A DNA stretch of 64,000 nt from Melanopsichium pennsylvanicum (Eukaryota; Basidiomycota; Ustilaginomycetes; Ustilaginales): the NCBI GenBank assembly GCA_900208305.1, contig OAPG01000010.1, positions 1-64,000 on the forward strand. The letters run 5' to 3'. Of this stretch, positions 52,054 through 62,602 are shown piece by piece (position 1 is the first letter of the stretch; the number at the start of each line of letters is the position of its first letter). A program made the translations under genes and the position numbers. The notes under the pieces are model-generated. The model had not been told where the DNA came from. It saw only the letters and a list, made by a program, of their open reading frames with translations, and did not search any database.

Positions 52054-52662
52054 TTATACCATGAAAGCTCCCCACAAAGTACCCAAAATAATTGCACTCA
52101 TTGCTAACATGATGGAAACCGAATTCAACGCACCTATAGCTCCATTATTCGAAGATGCACCAAAAGCTAAACTTGGTAATCCATTACTCGCACTCGCACT
52201 TGCACTACCTGTACTACTTATACTTGAACTACTTACACCCACCATACTTATAGTCGAAGTGGGAGCAGTCGCAGTAATCACAACCGTTCCACCACCAATA
52301 TCGCCACTAGTACTGCTACTACCCGAAGTATCACCACTGTTTCCATCGTTGTTGTTATTATTATTATTATTAGAAGAAGTAGATTGAGGGGTAACGGATG
52401 CTACTTGGAAAGTAGAGGTTTGTTCAACAGTTTGAAATTGGTATGAAGTGGATGTGGCGAGAGGGGAAACGTTGAAAGTTCCAGCAGAGTTTGTGGTTCC
52501 ACCTTGATTGGTTAAAGCGGAATTGAATTGAGTGGTGGAAACGGTGATAGTACTTCCATCCCTCTTCACCAAACTACCACCATCAATAGCTGAGGCAGAT
52601 GATGTTGCGATCAATGCACTCAATCCTGCGATGAAAAACGTGTTTGATGAGACCATCATCAT
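52054..52662 (-). CDS. Small secreted Ser/Thr-rich protein, probable GPI anchor
   Basis: Single-exon gene of 202 residues. The N-terminus has a signal peptide (FFIAGLSALIATSSASA), then LVKRDG, a possible Kex2 cleavage site. The body is Ser/Thr/Gly-rich with an Asn run encoded by an ATT/GTT repeat. The C-terminus ends in a hydrophobic tail (SIMLAMSAIILGTLWGAFMV) after small residues, as in GPI-attachment signals. The role is probably in cell wall or surface; no enzymatic domain is seen. It resembles many lineage-specific fungal surface proteins. Confidence 0.85.
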   Translation of the reverse strand: MMMVSSNTFFIAGLSALIATSSASAIDGGSLVKRDGSTITVSTTQFNSALTNQGGTTNSAGTFNVSPLATSTSYQFQTVEQTSTFQVASVTPQSTSSNNNNNNNNDGNSGDTSGSSSTSGDIGGGTVVITATAPTSTISMVGVSSSSISSTGSASASASNGLPSLAFGASSNNGAIGALNSVSIMLAMSAIILGTLWGAFMV

Positions 52663-53216
52663 TCCAAAAGAAAATAAAAAACCAAGTAGGGGTGTGTATG
52701 ATGCGTGCCGTGTTGGTGGGTGGTAGTCATGTAAATTGAAACGCTTGATGAATGAGACAAGGCGGGTGGTTGATCATGCATCCGTCATTACACCATCCAT
52801 AACCCCAACCAAAATCAACCCGGCACCTCAGCTTCAAATGCGGGGCAATTCCCACCCTCGTTTCATCTCTCTGTGTTTATAGGGGTGAAAGCCATTCAAA
52901 ATAACACGCGTACTGAAATCTCGTAGATCGATCGGGCAGAATACATTATTTTGCGCATCACCCTTCAACGATCTGTCTCGCATGGTACAATAAATACAAA
53001 ATCCATTTTCTCACAACAAACACAAGAAACCAAAGTGATAACGATAAAGGGGAAAACTTCTTTTTGGTATCAGTAAGCTACACTAAGTGTTTTTTTAAAA
53101 GCCAAATTACAAGTAAAGAGGTTGTTGCCATCAACCCAAAACAAACAAAAAAAAAGAAAACGAAAAGCCAACAATATACGAGTCATAAACCCAGCAAAAG
53201 AAGATCGCCTTCTTTT
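52663..53216. other. Spacer between GPI-type protein and acyltransferase
   Basis: Promoter of the minus-strand surface protein plus the 3' flank of the acyltransferase. The ORF at 53064-53462 runs antisense into the acyltransferase and looks like a shadow. No gene is called. Confidence 0.45.
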
Positions 53217-54758
53217 TTATTGACCGAACAAGTAAATGAAACTACCCCGAGGTCTCTCCCGAATCGGCATGATTTCGTACCTCAAAGCCTCCAACTGTAC
53301 AAAGAATCCACTCCTAATAAATGGACTGCAGAACAGAGGGATGACACTCAAAAAGAACGCATGCAGCATCAACACCGACAACCAAGTGGGTATCTTGTTG
53401 TTCAAATCCGGATACGTTCTCTTGAACCAAGTGGCGCTTACCGTTGCTACACCGTTGAGTAGGAAAAACACAAAGTTTTCACCATTGGCAAAACCAAGCG
53501 TGAAATAAGTAATGTGTTCATGGAAGATGCCACTCATGGCAAAAGTGACAATCGCAGCAGCCGCTTTGGGCAAGAACGACGACTTTTTGGCCGAACAAGA
53601 CGAGGCTCCAGTTCCGAGGCTACTTTCACCATTCACTTTGGTGTTGTCCTTGTTAGTGGCATTCTTGCGGTTACGAAGGTCAGAGTCGCCGCCATTGGCA
53701 ACCTGGGAAAGAGGTTTGAGACCAGAACCACCACCACCACCACCGCGACGTTTTCCGTTGGATCGAGCACTTTGTTCGTCCTCACCTGAAGTGTGACCTG
53801 CGTCGGTTTCGGAAAGGCCGTCCATGTGGGAGAAACGTTTCTTGGCAGCAGCCGCAGCTGCAGCAGCCTTTTTACAACGAATGGTAGTCTTGCTCTTTCC
53901 ACCACCAAAAACGACTCGGTGAAGCACGGTGGCGATGGCACGGTTCCAGTGAGACCAAAATAGACGAATGTTGGTAGTACCCAGAGGATTTTCAAACATG
54001 TCGGCCATCTCGACATTGATCAAGATGCCGAGCATCTTGAGTAGACCATCACCGAACAGCGCCAAAGCCATAAGGATGCAGAGACCGAGCGCATCACAGT
54101 AGCAGTGGTAGGCAAGTTGGCTCATGTTGCGAGTGAGTTCGTACGGAGGGATGAAATAGAGCGTACCAAACATGGCGACGGCTTCCACGACCACTTTGGG
54201 CATGCCCTTCAAGTTTTCGATCCTGGCGTTCCTCTCAAAACCTTCTTGAGCTGTTCGATCGGCAATGTCATCGAGTTCCTTGGGGAAAGTCCAGAGTTGA
54301 GCAAAGAACCTTGCAAAGCTCCAAGAGTTGACCTCTTCGATTGACCTAATGTGGAAAATGTCCCAGACCAAGAGGCAGCTCCTGAAACCGAGTGCGGGAC
54401 GCCAAAAGTCGAGCAACATGACGCCGGACCTTCCAGTGACCAAAGGCCAAGCTAGGAGAGAAAGGATGAGGGACAGGATGGAAAACCATTTACCTACTTG
54501 AGATTTCTTGGCGACATTGTGGTAGAGCAAGAAAGCAACGAATGCAGATCCAACGATGAACGAGAGCATGCGCACAGCAATGATACCAGCAGTCCAAACC
54601 GGGTAAGGAGCTACATCGTATTCGACTACCTTGTAACCAAACTTGCGAGCCGTGTCGAGAACGGGATCGGAAGCAAAAAGTTTGAAGCCCAATTTGGAGT
54701 GGGTTGATTTGCCGGCGAGACTAGCAAAAAAAGTGGTTGCCTTGTCCTGAAGCGACAT
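53217..54758 (-). CDS. Wax-synthase-like membrane-bound O-acyltransferase (MBOAT)
   Basis: Single-exon gene of 513 residues with about eight hydrophobic segments. Seen: the wax-synthase signature MFENPLGTTNIRLFWSHWNR near 255-275 and, toward the C-terminus, AMSGIFHEHITYF with a conserved His near 413. Between these is an unusually long hydrophilic insert (about 110 residues, Ala-, Gly- and Lys-rich). Family members transfer acyl groups to hydroxyl compounds in the ER, for example fungal secondary-metabolite or sterol acylation. The acceptor is unknown. The start is set by ATG 54758, the only ATG before the hydrophobic part in good context. Confidence 0.82.
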   Translation of the reverse strand: MSLQDKATTFFASLAGKSTHSKLGFKLFASDPVLDTARKFGYKVVEYDVAPYPVWTAGIIAVRMLSFIVGSAFVAFLLYHNVAKKSQVGKWFSILSLILSLLAWPLVTGRSGVMLLDFWRPALGFRSCLLVWDIFHIRSIEEVNSWSFARFFAQLWTFPKELDDIADRTAQEGFERNARIENLKGMPKVVVEAVAMFGTLYFIPPYELTRNMSQLAYHCYCDALGLCILMALALFGDGLLKMLGILINVEMADMFENPLGTTNIRLFWSHWNRAIATVLHRVVFGGGKSKTTIRCKKAAAAAAAAKKRFSHMDGLSETDAGHTSGEDEQSARSNGKRRGGGGGGSGLKPLSQVANGGDSDLRNRKNATNKDNTKVNGESSLGTGASSCSAKKSSFLPKAAAAIVTFAMSGIFHEHITYFTLGFANGENFVFFLLNGVATVSATWFKRTYPDLNNKIPTWLSVLMLHAFFLSVIPLFCSPFIRSGFFVQLEALRYEIMPIRERPRGSFIYLFGQ

Positions 54759-56286
54759 GGCGAGATGGTTGTAGTTAGAGGGTGAATGATGGTAATATAG
54801 AGATTAGTTAATAGTTGACAAGTGTATGGAAGTGACGGATGGTTTATAAAGAGTTAAGATCAATGTCAATTGCCATTGTAGGGTGAATAACGGCGTCGTG
54901 ACACATGATCAACAGAGACAAAGTGCTCATCATATTATTATTTTTTTCTCCACAAAATCCAAGCCAATCAGCTCAGTGTGTGTGTGAGTGTGGAGAAGTG
55001 ACCGATGAAGTCACAAGCCAAAATACGAGAAAAACACAAGAAACGTGAAAGCCAACACTCACTGAATAATTTGGTGGTCCGCTTCCGATTTTTCTTAATT
55101 AGAATTTAAATAATAGTAGCCGCTGCACCCACCACGGCTGAAACGTTGCATCGGTTTCGTCTCTCTCTTCATCTAACAAACACAAAAAAATGGACTGAAA
55201 ACGTTTCAAATCTACGGTTTGAATGTCTATACAGTACAGTAGTAATCAACACAGAGCAGCTTTCAGCTTTTAAATCGGCTACACTGTCTGCAATAACGCA
55301 TGCACACTTATTTCGTCACATGCAAATCACGAGCTCTTTAGCAGTTTGCTCAATATTAAAATCAAAGCTTCCCTCATCTGTTTTTATTTCAATACTGGTT
55401 GCTGCTACTACTACAGTATACAGTTCTGAACTTCTCGCTTAGCACCAAATTACTGGCGTACCCATTCGTGATTGTGATTGTCTTGCCAGCTCTGACAATC
55501 CTTTTCGAGAACCGCGTTTCCGCTGACATCACGCATCCTCCTTAACCGAAGCCCACGCCACCAATTATCATGGGCTGAATGTGGTAGAACTACTGACTTC
55601 CACACTGTATGTCTTCTTACTTGTACCTTCACCCGCATCCGCGGGGTAACGTCTTGCTTTTCCTCGTTCTTTCCATCATGACGTTGGACATGACACCCCC
55701 CCTTTTTTTGGCTTGCTTGCAAATCGGGCACCTTTTTTCAAGCATCCGACACTAACAGAGCAAGGTGTCCTTTCGGGAGGAAATCGTGGAATCTCTTCAA
55801 AACAACAACCTCCGAAACGTCCGGGTTGAGCATACAATGACTCTTTAACAGTGTCCCCTCAGAGAGCAGCCGCGCATAAATGAGTGGTAACTCAATCGTG
55901 ATAGACCAGACAGGGTAACCACCGCCAAGCATTGAGTCAAATTCGACTCAGTTCCTGCATGCCGCCACCGTTGTGAGAGAGCATATGTTGAAAGCTGCAA
56001 AAGGGATTCGCAAGGTTGGAATTCACATATCGAGCAACAAGCAACCATCGGAGCCCGATCTTTTAGCTCAAAAAAACAAGAGCTGCTTCTTCTGCTGCAA
56101 GAGAGACGGGAGAGAAAAGGTTGGTGCTCGGTGTTTGATGCGCCGTCTTGATTGCCGAAACTTGGAAGAGAGAGATGATATGATTAGAATCTTGCGAATC
56201 CAACTCCTTATCTCGTTCTGTGTTGTAAGACATGAACAAGTTCATCATACACGATCGACTTGATTGAATCACACTTTGTCCTCGAA
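54759..56286. other. Long divergent spacer, acyltransferase / ABC ATPase
   Basis: 1.5 kb. A 93-codon minus-strand ORF at 55450-55731 (WWRGLRLRRMRD...) is protein-like but unrecognised; others are random-looking. Contains a (TG)n-like run near 54977-54991. Nothing else is supported. Confidence 0.4.
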
Positions 56287-58371
56287 ATGTGGTCAATAGC
56301 CATCCCACTATTGCGACCTGGCACTCGCTCTCGCACATGCCATCTGACCTCACCTTCTACCACATCACACTTGATCGTGTCAACGCTTCGCATCTCGCAC
56401 GTTGGCACCCGATCATCCTCCTCTTTCACCACTTCTTCATCACCACCATCACCCCTCCTCAAACTCGAAAATGCCCATCTCACATCCCTCCCTTCATCCC
56501 AGAATCCTTTCGATTGGACCATCAATGATCATTCCTCGTCCGAATGTTGGGCCCTCATCAGCCCATCTTCCGAAGCCGGTGGCTCTGTTCGTCGCGAACT
56601 CATTTCCATCTTGACCGGCACCCTTCGACCCCGTCTCTATCCTTCCAATCTCCAACATCCACCACCTCATCCATTCCTTCTCGAACCCACCACAATCTCC
56701 TTCTCCTCCTCCTCTGACTCGCATCATCATCATCATCATCATCATCAAAAACCAGCTACTAAAGCCATCAAACATGTCAGCTTCGCCACCAAGATTGGCA
56801 GTTCCTCGTCGAGCTCCGGGGAGTTTACAAATTACTCTGCACGCTATGGAGCCATACGCGATCAAGACAGAGTTACCCTCTACGAACGGCTGATGGATCT
56901 ACTCGAATGTCCTGTTGGTCTAGTCGCCGCTCAGAGAATGCTCCCCGACCCTTTCGAGACAACTACCGCTGACCACATTGGATTGTTCAAATACAAATCT
57001 GACCAAGAACGTCAGAGTGCGTTGATAAAAGCACAAAACGCCGATGGCATCATTAAGAGAATGGCTCCACTGCTACTCATCACAGACGAACTGTTGCAAA
57101 GGCCAGTCATCGCCTTGTCCAACGGTCAGACGAGACGCGCCAGGATCCTAAGCAGTCTCATTACAGGTGCCGAGCTGGTGGTGTTGGAGGAACCGTTCAG
57201 CGGAATCGATAAGCATACTAGGCACAAATTGAGCCACTTGTTTGCAGAATTGCATGGCAGAAGAAGGCCACGATTAGTTTTGGTGTTGAGAGAGCAGGAT
57301 GACGTTCCAGATTTGGTGACGCATACGTTGAGAGTCAACGACCAAGGTGAAATCGTATCCCTCGGTCCTCGCTCATCATCATCTTCATCATCGTGTTCAA
57401 ACTCTATCACTAATCGTGATCTAGTCGAATCAAAGCAAGGCGGTCTCCAACTAGTCAAGTCTAATGCAAGCAGTGGTGTTGGCATTGGCAACTCGTCATC
57501 TCTCCCCGTCATCTCTCTCAATCGTGTCTCTATCGCATACGGTCACAAAATCGTACTGGACAAGATCGATCTCTCCATTTATCCCGGTCAACATCTTATC
57601 CTCGCCGGTGACAATGGATCAGGCAAAACAACTCTGTTAGCCCTGCTTTTGGGCGATCATCCTAAATCCTTCTCCTTCCCCTCCGAACACTTGTCTTTGT
57701 TCGGTAAGGCTCGAGACCACCCCAGCAACGCACGAATCTTGCTGAACAGGAGGATGGGTCATCTGAGTCCTGAACTCTTCAACGCATTCCCACGAAAGAG
57801 CTCGGCTATGGGAGGTTTGACGGTGGGAGAAGTGGTAGCTTCAGGATTTGAAGGTGTCTTTGCTCGAAGACAGTATGATGAATCTCAGAAACGCAGGGTG
57901 TATTCCCTACTTGGTTTGTTTGTAGATCTCATAAAGAGTCCTCTTTCTAGCAACTCCTCCCCCTCCTCCTCCGATACTAACTCTTCAGTCGTAATGCCAC
58001 AACAAGAGGAAAAAGGATTACAAGGGCAAGAAGAAATTATAAAGGCTTTGTCAAACAAAAGCTTTTCGGAGCTCTCAAACGGATCTCAAGCAGTCGTACT
58101 TTTTCTTCGAGCTGTAGTATCCAATCCATCACTACTCGTACTTGATGAACCATTCCAAGGCATGGATAAGAAACAAGTTCAACGTACAACAGACTATATT
58201 GATCATCCTCATCGTTTCGCACTTGGAAACACCCAACAAGAAAGAAATAGAGACATACAACAAAGGAAAAACATGGCCATCGTTTTGGTCAGTCATTACG
58301 AATCCGAATGGCCCAAAAGTTTTGGTTCACTTTTGCGTCTAAGTGATGGGAAAGTTGTTCAACGAATCTAG
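56287..58371 (+). CDS. Twin-cassette ABC ATPase, YDR061W/ModF-like, possibly mitochondrial
   Basis: Single-exon gene of about 694 residues from ATG 56287; an upstream in-frame ATG at 56260 is possible. The N-terminus (MWSIAIPLLRPGTRSR) is basic, with no acidic residue until about residue 62, like a mitochondrial presequence. Cassette 1: a degenerate Walker A (WALISPSSEAGGSVRRELI), signature-like ALSNGQTRRARIL and Walker B VVLEEPFSGID. Cassette 2: intact Walker A GDNGSGKTTLL, signature ELSNGSQAVVLFLRA and Walker B LLVLDEPFQGMD. No membrane segments are present. Low-complexity inserts (a His run from (CAT)n, Ser runs) interrupt it. Yeast YDR061W and bacterial PhrA/ModF proteins share this layout; their function is poorly known. 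Confidence 0.85.
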   Translation: MWSIAIPLLRPGTRSRTCHLTSPSTTSHLIVSTLRISHVGTRSSSSFTTSSSPPSPLLKLENAHLTSLPSSQNPFDWTINDHSSSECWALISPSSEAGGSVRRELISILTGTLRPRLYPSNLQHPPPHPFLLEPTTISFSSSSDSHHHHHHHHQKPATKAIKHVSFATKIGSSSSSSGEFTNYSARYGAIRDQDRVTLYERLMDLLECPVGLVAAQRMLPDPFETTTADHIGLFKYKSDQERQSALIKAQNADGIIKRMAPLLLITDELLQRPVIALSNGQTRRARILSSLITGAELVVLEEPFSGIDKHTRHKLSHLFAELHGRRRPRLVLVLREQDDVPDLVTHTLRVNDQGEIVSLGPRSSSSSSSCSNSITNRDLVESKQGGLQLVKSNASSGVGIGNSSSLPVISLNRVSIAYGHKIVLDKIDLSIYPGQHLILAGDNGSGKTTLLALLLGDHPKSFSFPSEHLSLFGKARDHPSNARILLNRRMGHLSPELFNAFPRKSSAMGGLTVGEVVASGFEGVFARRQYDESQKRRVYSLLGLFVDLIKSPLSSNSSPSSSDTNSSVVMPQQEEKGLQGQEEIIKALSNKSFSELSNGSQAVVLFLRAVVSNPSLLVLDEPFQGMDKKQVQRTTDYIDHPHRFALGNTQQERNRDIQQRKNMAIVLVSHYESEWPKSFGSLLRLSDGKVVQRI

Positions 58372-58830
58372 CAATTGAAATCTGACCTACTTGGTTTGAT
58401 GTTTTACCTTGTTCTTCTCTGTTGTGCGCCTTTTGAAGGATGGAGAGCATGTGATTGTTGGTGTGATCTGTGGTCATGTTTGGATAGGATCTTGTTTGTG
58501 CAGGCAGGTTGATAACAAAGGAGGCAATGGCTGAGCAAGGAAGAATTAAAAGGGGAAAAAGGTTGTTGATCCACCTACTGTCATTGGATTTGGATGATGA
58601 GGGGTGAGAGTTTCAACCACACTCATGCCTCACAGGAATGGCCTTCAACCATACTCCTTTGGACACGGTCCTAGGATTCACATTTTTGTTGTTGCTCAAG
58701 CTCAGTGGAAGTGTGCACAACTTCCTTTGAAGCAAGAATACAGTAGATCAATGAGCAGCAATGATAGCATTAGTCAGCAAACACTGGATCTGCTCTTTCT
58801 TTTGCCCTGATAGGAGAGAAAGGGGGGTTG
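58372..58830. other. 3' spacer of the ABC ATPase gene
   Basis: No gene is supported. The last bases, GGTTG (58826-58830), are the left target duplication of the following solo LTR. Confidence 0.5.
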
Positions 58831-59187
58831 TGTTAAGACCCTGCCTTTGCACACCCAATCAAGGCCCAATCAAGAGAGGAGCCACTGCCAATTGCACCTG
58901 GCATCTCCACATCACCTGTGCCACCTGCGCAACCTGCAGGAATCCCGCAGCGCCCACATGACCTGTGCAGTCAGTGCTGCACCAACCTCTAGCGCCTGTC
59001 TTCCTGGAGGTTGTTGATTGTATTGTATAGCTGTATCACCTGTAGGGGAGCACTGCTCAATACAAGTAGATTATTCCTGACTACCATCATTGTGTAGATG
59101 CCTCTCACACAGGCCCTAACCTTCCCGCACCAAGCCGCCCAGCATTCCTGCACATTGGAAGTACAAGACCCTTGGTGCCTTCTAACA
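58831..59187 (+). mobile_element. Solo LTR, family B
   Basis: 357 bp from TGTTAAGACC to TTCTAACA, flanked by the perfect 5-bp duplication GGTTG (58826-58830, 59188-59192). It is the cleanest family B copy in the window and was used to define the family ends. No internal element remains. Confidence 0.93.
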
Positions 59188-60781
59188 GGTTGGTGCAGTA
59201 CAGGTACTGTAGTTGCGGGATGTAGGGATGGTAGAGAGACACATGCAGGTGCGATAGGCCACTCAATGCATGCTCCACCCCCACAAGGATTGCTTCCTTC
59301 CTTCTGTGCTTCCTCTCCTTGTCTTTGTACACCAGCAATCATACTGGTTTGGCCAATATCAACTTTGCATGATTTTGCCGCACAAATCAGTGTTGAGTGG
59401 ATGCCACTACTGCTGTTGCTGCACCCTACTGAGATCCACCTTTTCTTCTCAATGCAGACACCCTAGTCATTTGCTCCCAACTTGCTCTCTCTCCAAGAAG
59501 AAGAAGCTGCTTGATGTTTCAATCAAGCATGTCATGTCAATGTGGAACAAAAGCTGCATTTTTTGGACAGAGCAATGAATCATCTTTTCAAGGATCCCAC
59601 CTGCTTTTGGTTAACACTCTCTGCATATGCTCTGTTCACCTCCATTCTTATTTGAAGGGAGGGCTTTATACTCCATCTCAATGTCATCTACTTCCAGTAT
59701 GCTTTGTGAAACAACTGTTGTTTGCAAAAAAAAATTGGTAGAATGTTTCTATACTTTGTTTGTTTAGTGAAGTCTGCAGTTATGCTAGTAGTAAAAGCGT
59801 AGAGACTATACGCCCCACTATTCCTAAGGAATTAGATTAGACCTACAACCACACCATAAAGATAAGATGTAAGATTTACCATATGTTGTAGAATAATATT
59901 ATATCGAGGATAATGATAGATTATTAAGGGGAAAACAATAGGACTATAAATGTATTTTTATGGTAAGACTAGGTTTTTGACTCCTTTGACCTACCTCTTC
60001 ACCATCCTCTATTGACAATTTTGAACAACAGGCTCAACTTCTCAAACAAAGTGATGCTGCCCAAGAAAGCCACTGCAAACAATGCATCAAAAGAACCAAC
60101 AAGGCATTTGACTCAAACCAAGTTGAAACCTGTTGAAGTCAAGTCTGATACATTGGAAATTACATCCACAAGTACTAAGCGCAAGTCTGATTCCACCACC
60201 ACCACCACCACTACTTTTTCTTCTAAGAGGCCCAAAAAGAAGGAAGAAGATGAGAACAAAAAGGAAGAGAAAGAAAGCAATCAACCATGTCACTCTGAAG
60301 GGAAAAACAACTTGTCCAAATCCAGTTTGCAAAACAAAGAAACTCATGGTAGCAAACACAACACCACTTAGGCACCTGCTAAACACCATGCTACTCCAGA
60401 CCAACTACCTTGAAAAGGGCAAAATGTTACTTGGAAAGCTATGCAAGGTTGGGTTCATGGCAAAATTGTAGAAAGTCTAAAATCAACCAAACAAGTTGAT
60501 GGTAAAAATAACAAAGCAACTCAACAAGATCCAAAGATTGTGCTAAAGAGTCATGGTCCAACTGGCAAAATTGCCATTCACAAACCTTCTGCTTTCTGGT
60601 TTGACTAAATATTACCTCACACACATGACACTCACAACCCTCTTACTGTAGCATACCTCAAAGTGGGCAGTAATAATACGTTTAAAAGAAAAAAAACCAT
60701 CCAACTTTTTCACACAATGAGCAGAGTGATATCATTTACAAACCCATACACATGCTAGTAGTAATTACACGTGATTCGGAT
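59188..60781. other. Gene-poor spacer with a Lys-rich ORF
   Basis: 1.6 kb. The best ORF is 60012-60371 (119 codons), Lys/Ser/Thr-rich with a Thr run and SSKRPKKKEEDENKKEE, like a disordered nuclear tail. An adjacent frame continues KGKTTCPNPVCKTKKLM, so a frameshifted remnant is possible. No intact gene is called. Confidence 0.4.
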
Positions 60782-62602
60782 TCAAGCCCCCTCATGACGT
60801 TTAAACTTCCACGTCTTTACCACCGCATCTGCACCTGCACTTGCAAACTCGTCATTGCTTAACCAAGCGACTGCTTGAACTCCATTCGCATGCGCATTCT
60901 TGATGGCAATGTTCTTCATAGGTTTCTTGACACTCCAAACATAAACATGTGTATCCAAACTCGCCGAAATCGCATGCGTGCCATCCGGCGAAAACTTGAC
61001 ATCGTTGATCCTAGCACTGTGAAACACCCAATGAGCAATCTTTAAACTCTTTGTCGCAAAATCATAAACTTGAATCTTGCCATTCGACTCCCCCGCTGCC
61101 AGCAACGACAATTGCGAATCAAATCCAAGCGCTGTAACGGCAGAACGATTGTTGGTCAAAATGCCATATTCGCTAAGAGTACCGCAAGTGTGAGTGTAGA
61201 GGTATACTTTACCATCTTCTGCTCCGACAGCTACGTGAGATGCATCGGCGGAAATGGTGACTGAAGTGGGAGTGTATTTGATGGGAGTGTGTGATTTGTT
61301 GCCATTCTCGATAATGTCGATCCCAGAGGCACCGACAACGACAACAACGCCAGAGGTAGAAGCAGCGCTGCCCTTGGGTTGACTTGAGGTGGGTACGGCT
61401 GCGCCAGAATACACACCATCCTCGATTTTGCGAACAGAGTCGTCCATGCCGACCACATATACACCGTCACGAGTCGAGTGCACACCAAGCACCGCACTCG
61501 TGCCCTCCCCACCAGTCACTGGCTTACAAACGCCCTCGGCAGACCAAGACAAGACTTTTCCATCATAACTGCCACCCAAGAGCGTCTTCCCGTCTTCAGC
61601 AACGTCGAGCGATCGAATGCCGAAACTCTTACATGCACCGTGAAGCTTGTTGACGTTTTCACCCTGTTCGATCACGTTGAGTTGACCAGAAAAGCTGAGC
61701 GAGATGATGCGGTTTCCAGCCCATACGATACCCATCTGCTGATCTTCGACCTTTTGTTTGCTCTGACCGTTAAAGTCGTGCGACACCTCTACTTTTTCAC
61801 CAGCAATGTCCCACACTTTGACAAAGCCATCCGCGCCGGCGGTTGCGATCTTTTTGCTGTCAGGTGAGAAGCAGACTGCAAAGATGGTACCAGTGTGTCC
61901 ACCTGAAGCCTTAGCCGAGAGTTCGACTAGGGTGTCACCAGTCTTGCCATCATAGACAAACACCTTGCTGTCCGAGCCGACCGAGACAAAGTGATCACCG
62001 TTTGGAGCGTAAGCGACATCTTGGACGAAACGAGTGTGAGTGTTGATGGTCTTGTTGTACTTGTATGGTGCACCGTGGTAAAAGACAAGATTGTTATCAT
62101 CACCTGCAGTGACAGCACGGAAAGGGCGATCTTTGCGGATGGCAACTGCATTGATCTGTCGGCTGTGACCCGTCACTTCACCGACACTCGAACCGCTGTC
62201 AAAGGAGAAGGCGTGACCGAATCGTTCTCGACCGTCACCCACAGCGATGATGCGTTTCGACTCGCCATCCCAGGCTAGATCGTTGATGCGGCCAGCGATA
62301 ACCTTGACTTCATTCTTGATGATTTGTTCATCACCGACGAGATCCCACACTCGAACATTCCCAGCTTGATCGGCAGAAGCACAGTAGAAGCCAGTGGGAG
62401 AGATGCGTGCTACGGTGGTGGGCTGTGTGTGCTGCGAGTAGGCGAGAGCTGGCTTGGATGGCTCAGTGATAGATCGAACAAATACAGTCCGGTTTTGGCA
62501 GTAAACTACCTTTTCGCCCTTGGGGTCGGCTGAGATCTTTGTGGATTGGGCACGAGTGGTGGCAGGATTGCCTGGGAGCAGGTTGTGTAAGGTCGCCGAC
62601 AT
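60782..62602 (-). CDS. AIP1: Actin-interacting protein 1 (WD40 protein)
   Basis: Single-exon gene of 606 residues from ATG 62602, starting MSATLHNLLPGNPATTRAQS. Multiple WD40 repeats are visible (NVRVWDLVGDE, GFVKVWDIAGE, TIFAVCFSPDSKKIATAGADG, THVYVWSVKKP, AVVKTWKFKRHEGA). Length and the double seven-blade propeller layout fit Aip1/WDR1. Known role: with cofilin it severs and disassembles actin filaments in cortical patches. The C-terminus W-K-F is typical. The gene is highly conserved, so the assignment is strong. Confidence 0.93.
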   Translation of the reverse strand: MSATLHNLLPGNPATTRAQSTKISADPKGEKVVYCQNRTVFVRSITEPSKPALAYSQHTQPTTVARISPTGFYCASADQAGNVRVWDLVGDEQIIKNEVKVIAGRINDLAWDGESKRIIAVGDGRERFGHAFSFDSGSSVGEVTGHSRQINAVAIRKDRPFRAVTAGDDNNLVFYHGAPYKYNKTINTHTRFVQDVAYAPNGDHFVSVGSDSKVFVYDGKTGDTLVELSAKASGGHTGTIFAVCFSPDSKKIATAGADGFVKVWDIAGEKVEVSHDFNGQSKQKVEDQQMGIVWAGNRIISLSFSGQLNVIEQGENVNKLHGACKSFGIRSLDVAEDGKTLLGGSYDGKVLSWSAEGVCKPVTGGEGTSAVLGVHSTRDGVYVVGMDDSVRKIEDGVYSGAAVPTSSQPKGSAASTSGVVVVVGASGIDIIENGNKSHTPIKYTPTSVTISADASHVAVGAEDGKVYLYTHTCGTLSEYGILTNNRSAVTALGFDSQLSLLAAGESNGKIQVYDFATKSLKIAHWVFHSARINDVKFSPDGTHAISASLDTHVYVWSVKKPMKNIAIKNAHANGVQAVAWLSNDEFASAGADAVVKTWKFKRHEGA

